Shown in pieces: positions 15,307 to 17,329 of a stretch of 17,329 nt of DNA. The notes under the pieces were generated by a model. It saw only the letters and a program-made list of their open reading frames with translations, made no database searches and was not told where the DNA came from. Each line of letters begins with the position of its first letter. Within the stretch, counting starts at the first letter, position 1. The DNA comes from an uncultured Haloferula sp. (lineage in GTDB: Bacteria; Verrucomicrobiota; Verrucomicrobiae; Verrucomicrobiales; Akkermansiaceae): assembly GCA_946885645.1 (NCBI GenBank), contig CAMPGU010000058.1, positions 1 to 17,329 of the forward strand, read 5' to 3'. The translations under genes and the position numbers were made by a program.

Positions 15307-15684
15307 TCAGGCAGCGGCGGTCGCCTTCTTCTCGAGGGCGGCCTTGGCCTGGGCGACGATCGCGGAGAACGCGGCTGCGTCCTTCACGGCGAGGTCCGCC
15401 AGGATCTTGCGGTCGGCTTCGATGCCGGCAGCATTGAGACCCTCGATGAAGCGGGAGTAGGTCAGGTCCTCGTTGCGGACGGCAGCGCTGATGCGCTGGA
15501 TCCACAGGCGGCGGAACTGGCCCTTCCGCTTCTTGCGGTCGCGGTATTCGTAGGTCATCGCCTTCCGGACGGCGTCCTTCGCGTAGCGGAAGAGCTTCGA
15601 GCGGAATCCGCGGAAGCCCTTGGCACGGTGAAGAACACGCTTGCGACGGGCGCGGGAAGCCGGGCTATTGGTGGCGCGTGGCAT
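15307..15684 (-). CDS. rplT: 50S ribosomal protein L20
   Basis: 23S rRNA-binding protein needed early in large-subunit assembly, and in many bacteria a translational repressor of the rpmI-rplT mRNA. The 125-residue product has the basic N-terminal extension ([23 protein letters not shown]) and the globular domain with [13 protein letters not shown] (58-70) and SRFIEGL (77-83); it is slightly longer than the usual 117-120 because of an Ala/Lys tail. The ATG at 15684 gives the canonical MPRATN start, without a Shine-Dalgarno sequence. It follows rpmI after an unusually wide 136-nt gap containing a 7-bp hairpin, and is closed by the bidirectional terminator. infC and thrS, frequent partners upstream, are absent here. 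Confidence 0.97.
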   Translation of the reverse strand: MPRATNSPASRARRKRVLHRAKGFRGFRSKLFRYAKDAVRKAMTYEYRDRKKRKGQFRRLWIQRISAAVRNEDLTYSRFIEGLNAAGIEADRKILADLAVKDAAAFSAIVAQAKAALEKKATAAA

Positions 15685-15779
15685 GGTATCGTTTCGGGTC
15701 GGACAGGCCGTTGGTTATTCTTTCCTCCCGCAGTCTCGCTTGTCCGGTAGTACCCTTGCGGGTCAGGCTGCGATGGAGG

Positions 15780-15798
15780 CCGTCCGAGGCGCGGACGG
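15780..15798 (-). other. Hairpin in the rpmI-rplT intergenic region
   Basis: CCGTCCG (15780-15786) and CGGACGG (15792-15798) form a 7-bp stem with a 5-nt loop in the 136-nt spacer between rpmI and rplT. A second possible pairing is CCCGCA (15727-15732) with TGCGGG (15757-15762). No U-tract follows on the minus strand, so these look more like structured RNA or a protein-binding site (perhaps for L20) than a terminator. Confidence 0.4.
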
Positions 15799-15820
15799 GG
15801 GCGCGGTTTGTTGCTTTTGC

Positions 15821-16030
15821 TTAATGGAACGGAAGGTTTTCCTTCACGTTCTTGATGTCGGCATCGGAGACAAGGGCGGAATGGGTAAGATTCCGTTTGC
15901 GTTTACGGCTCTTGCATTGGAGCAAGTGCCGGGCGCCTTGTTTCCGGCGCAGAACCTTACCGGTTCCTGTCACCTTGAAGCGCTTGGCAACAGCCTTTCG
16001 AGTCTTTGCTTTTCCTGAGACGCGTGGCAT
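15821..16030 (-). CDS. rpmI: 50S ribosomal protein L35
   Basis: Small basic protein of the large ribosomal subunit. The 69-residue product carries the family pattern: K-x-KTRKAVAKRFKVTGTGKVLRRKQGARH (7-35, quoted with gaps) and the HLLQCKSRKRKRNL segment, with normal length (about 65). The ATG at 16030 is preceded by CGCCGCCCC, with no Shine-Dalgarno sequence, and by a candidate promoter whose -10 ends only 9 nt away. rplT is the next gene on the same strand. The usual infC upstream neighbour is missing, replaced by a divergent YdjM-family gene, so rpmI appears to be the first gene of its transcript here. Confidence 0.96.
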   Translation of the reverse strand: MPRVSGKAKTRKAVAKRFKVTGTGKVLRRKQGARHLLQCKSRKRKRNLTHSALVSDADIKNVKENLPFH

Positions 16031-16039
16031 GGGGCGGCG

Positions 16040-16067
16040 AAACTAGGGGTCCGACCCGTCTTGGCAA
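16040..16067 (-). promoter_or_regulatory. Candidate promoter for rpmI-rplT
   Basis: On the minus strand TTGCCA (16067-16062, 5 of 6 matches) is followed after 16 nt by TAGTTT (16045-16040, 3 of 6). The predicted start is near 16033, leaving only about 3 nt before the rpmI ATG. Confidence 0.45.
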
Positions 16068-16133
16068 GGGAAAAGTGGTCCGCATGAAGAGCGGCTCCGG
16101 CAGCCCGCGGTCGGATGAACACCTCCCCCGGGC

Positions 16134-16162
16134 TTGACCCGGCGGCGGGCTCCCCCTTTCTT
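16134..16162 (+). promoter_or_regulatory. Candidate promoter for the YdjM-family gene
   Basis: TTGACC (16134-16139), a 17-nt spacer and TTTCTT (16157-16162) end 6 nt before the GTG at 16169. The -35 is good and the -10 weak. The position would produce a leaderless mRNA beginning at or next to the GTG, which supports that start over the ATG at 16115. Confidence 0.35.
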
Positions 16163-16168
16163 CCGCCC

Positions 16169-17287
16169 GTGGATTCCATCACACAGGCGGCGCTGGGAGC
16201 GGTGGTCGGGGAGCTGGTGCTGGGGCGGCAGCTCGGCCGCCGGGCGATCGGCTGGGGGGCGCTTTTCGGCACCATCCCGGATCTGGACGTCATTTTCACC
16301 CCGCTGCTGGATACCGCGCGGAATCTCTCCGTCCACCGGGGCCTGTCGCATTCGCTCCTGCTGATGATCGCGGCCTCCGTCTGGCTGGCCAAACCGCTCT
16401 CCCGGCGCTGGAAAAAGGAGAAGGTCACCCCGCTCCGGGCGGGAATCTTCGTTTTCCTCGCTTGGAGCACCCACGTCCTGATCGACATCTTCACGGTTTA
16501 CGGGACGAAGGTGCTCTCTCCCTTTTCCAGCTATCCCGTCTCTTTCGACAATCTCTTCATCGTCGATCTCTTTTTCACCATCCCCCTGCTGGTCGCCGTG
16601 GTGATCGGGCTTTTTGTGAAGCCGAAGGAGTGGAAGAAGGGGCAGGGGATTCGCGCGGCATGGTGGTGCCTCGGGGTCAGCATCTTCTACGTCGGCCTGA
16701 GTTTCTGGGCGAAATACTCCGTGAGCCGGGCCGTGGAGGCGGATTTGGCGCGGCGGGGGGTGTCGTGGGAACGCCGGATGGAAGCACCCTCGCCCTTCAA
16801 TATCGTTTTCTGGCGGGCCCTGGTGGAGCGGCCGGGAGAAATCTGGATCGGCTACCGCTCGGTTTTCGACCCCGCCGATCTGCCGGTCCGCTGGATCGTG
16901 GTGCCAAAGGGAGAGGAAGCCCTGGCGAAATATAGCGGCGAGCGCGAGGTGAAGACGGTCCTGAATTTCTCGAAGGGCTGGTGGATCGCGCGTGAAGCGC
17001 CCGGGGGGCTCTGGCTGGCGGACCTGCGCTTCGGGGAAGGCCGCTCTTGGGACGAGCGCGGAGTCGCGTTGAGGCCGGTTTTTGCATGGACCTTCCAAGC
17101 GGAGGATCCGAAGGATCGGCTCCGGATGCGCCGCCCGGAGAGCCGGGGCGGGATGGAAATGGTCCGCCGGATGGTCCGCAGGGCGCTGGGCGAGAGCCCG
17201 GCGTGGGATGCTGCGGGCGGAAATTCGACGCCGCGCCTGATCGGGAATCCGGGTGCTCTTCAGGAGTATCTCGTCGAACGACCCTAG
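16169..17287 (+). CDS. YdjM-family (DUF457) membrane-bound putative metal-dependent hydrolase
   Basis: Inner-membrane protein of the family annotated as metal-dependent hydrolase (E. coli YdjM is the LexA-regulated member); the reaction is unknown. From the GTG the product is 372 residues and begins VDSITQAALGAVVGE, the usual family start MDSITQAALG. Putative metal ligands are PDLD (37-40), HRGLSH (56-61) and THVLID (101-106). Hydrophobic segments lie near 62-75, 91-106, 128-150 and about 167-185, followed by a long soluble C-terminal half (about 200-372) with aromatic-rich segments. An ATG at 16115 adds 18 residues with no family resemblance, so the GTG is preferred. It is divergent from rpmI and continues almost to the end of the window; the last 42 bases hold nothing I can identify. 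Confidence 0.85.
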   Translation: MDSITQAALGAVVGELVLGRQLGRRAIGWGALFGTIPDLDVIFTPLLDTARNLSVHRGLSHSLLLMIAASVWLAKPLSRRWKKEKVTPLRAGIFVFLAWSTHVLIDIFTVYGTKVLSPFSSYPVSFDNLFIVDLFFTIPLLVAVVIGLFVKPKEWKKGQGIRAAWWCLGVSIFYVGLSFWAKYSVSRAVEADLARRGVSWERRMEAPSPFNIVFWRALVERPGEIWIGYRSVFDPADLPVRWIVVPKGEEALAKYSGEREVKTVLNFSKGWWIAREAPGGLWLADLRFGEGRSWDERGVALRPVFAWTFQAEDPKDRLRMRRPESRGGMEMVRRMVRRALGESPAWDAAGGNSTPRLIGNPGALQEYLVERP

Positions 17288-17329
17288 CCCATGGGAGGGG
17301 GCGGGCGGCGGCGTGGGAAAGTCGCGGCC

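Noticed and set aside
16115..16168. ATG start adding 18 residues to the YdjM-family protein
   Set aside because: The added residues do not resemble the family, which starts at (M/V)DSITQAALG; a promoter-like element also lies inside this stretch.
16043..17098. Open frame of 351 codons on the minus strand opposite the YdjM-family gene
   Set aside because: The translation is low-complexity and rich in Pro/Arg/Asp, whereas the plus strand shows membrane segments and conserved metal-ligand motifs.
1..17329. tRNA, rRNA, CRISPR arrays, insertion sequences or prophage genes
   Set aside because: By reading I found no cloverleaf-like segment, regularly spaced repeats, transposase or phage-type gene; the only repeats are the discoidin duplication and short inverted repeats.

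Overview
The window is GC-rich, gene-dense bacterial chromosome. The protein style points to the Verrucomicrobia, probably a Luteolibacter- or Haloferula-like member of Verrucomicrobiales. Pointers are a very large modular secreted sugar-dehydrogenase-like protein ending in an aspartate-rich DxDxDG tail, a small CxxC/CxxC protein, a YdjM-type membrane protein, and few Shine-Dalgarno sequences. This placement is inference from style; there is no rRNA or other phylogenetic marker search behind it.

Layout. Positions 1-1919 (+) hold the 3' part of a processive GT2 (cellulose/mannan-synthase-like) glycosyltransferase, overlapping by ATGA a lipoprotein L,D-transpeptidase. Positions 1940-2588 (+) hold rpsT behind its own promoter, then a 78-residue zinc-ribbon protein; three alternating copies of one 8-nt repeat lie between them. 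Positions 2593-3531 (-) hold a RES toxin and its Xre/DUF2384 antitoxin, with a two-arm palindromic candidate operator at the antitoxin start. Positions 3565-7003 (-) are pheT and pheS. Positions 7169-8655 (+) are two overlapping, distantly paralogous membrane-anchored proteins of unknown function, followed by purU (8717-9577, +). Positions 9587-14230 (-) encode a 1547-residue secreted multidomain protein. Positions 14350-15246 (+) encode an unrecognised 298-residue protein, closed by a strong bidirectional terminator. Positions 15307-16030 (-) are rplT and rpmI. Positions 16169-17287 (+) encode a YdjM-family membrane protein. There is no gene-free stretch over 300 bases, and I see no tRNA, rRNA, CRISPR array or insertion sequence.

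How it fits together. Most of the window is housekeeping: translation (S20, L35, L20, PheRS), one-carbon metabolism (PurU) and envelope polysaccharide/peptidoglycan work. rpmI-rplT and pheS-pheT have the strand and order of the widespread rpmI-rplT-pheS-pheT cluster but are separated by about 8.3 kb of unrelated genes, which looks like an ancestral operon opened by insertion. The least characterised material is inside that insert (the paralog pair and the 298-residue protein) and in the regulatory structures at rpsT and at the toxin-antitoxin locus.
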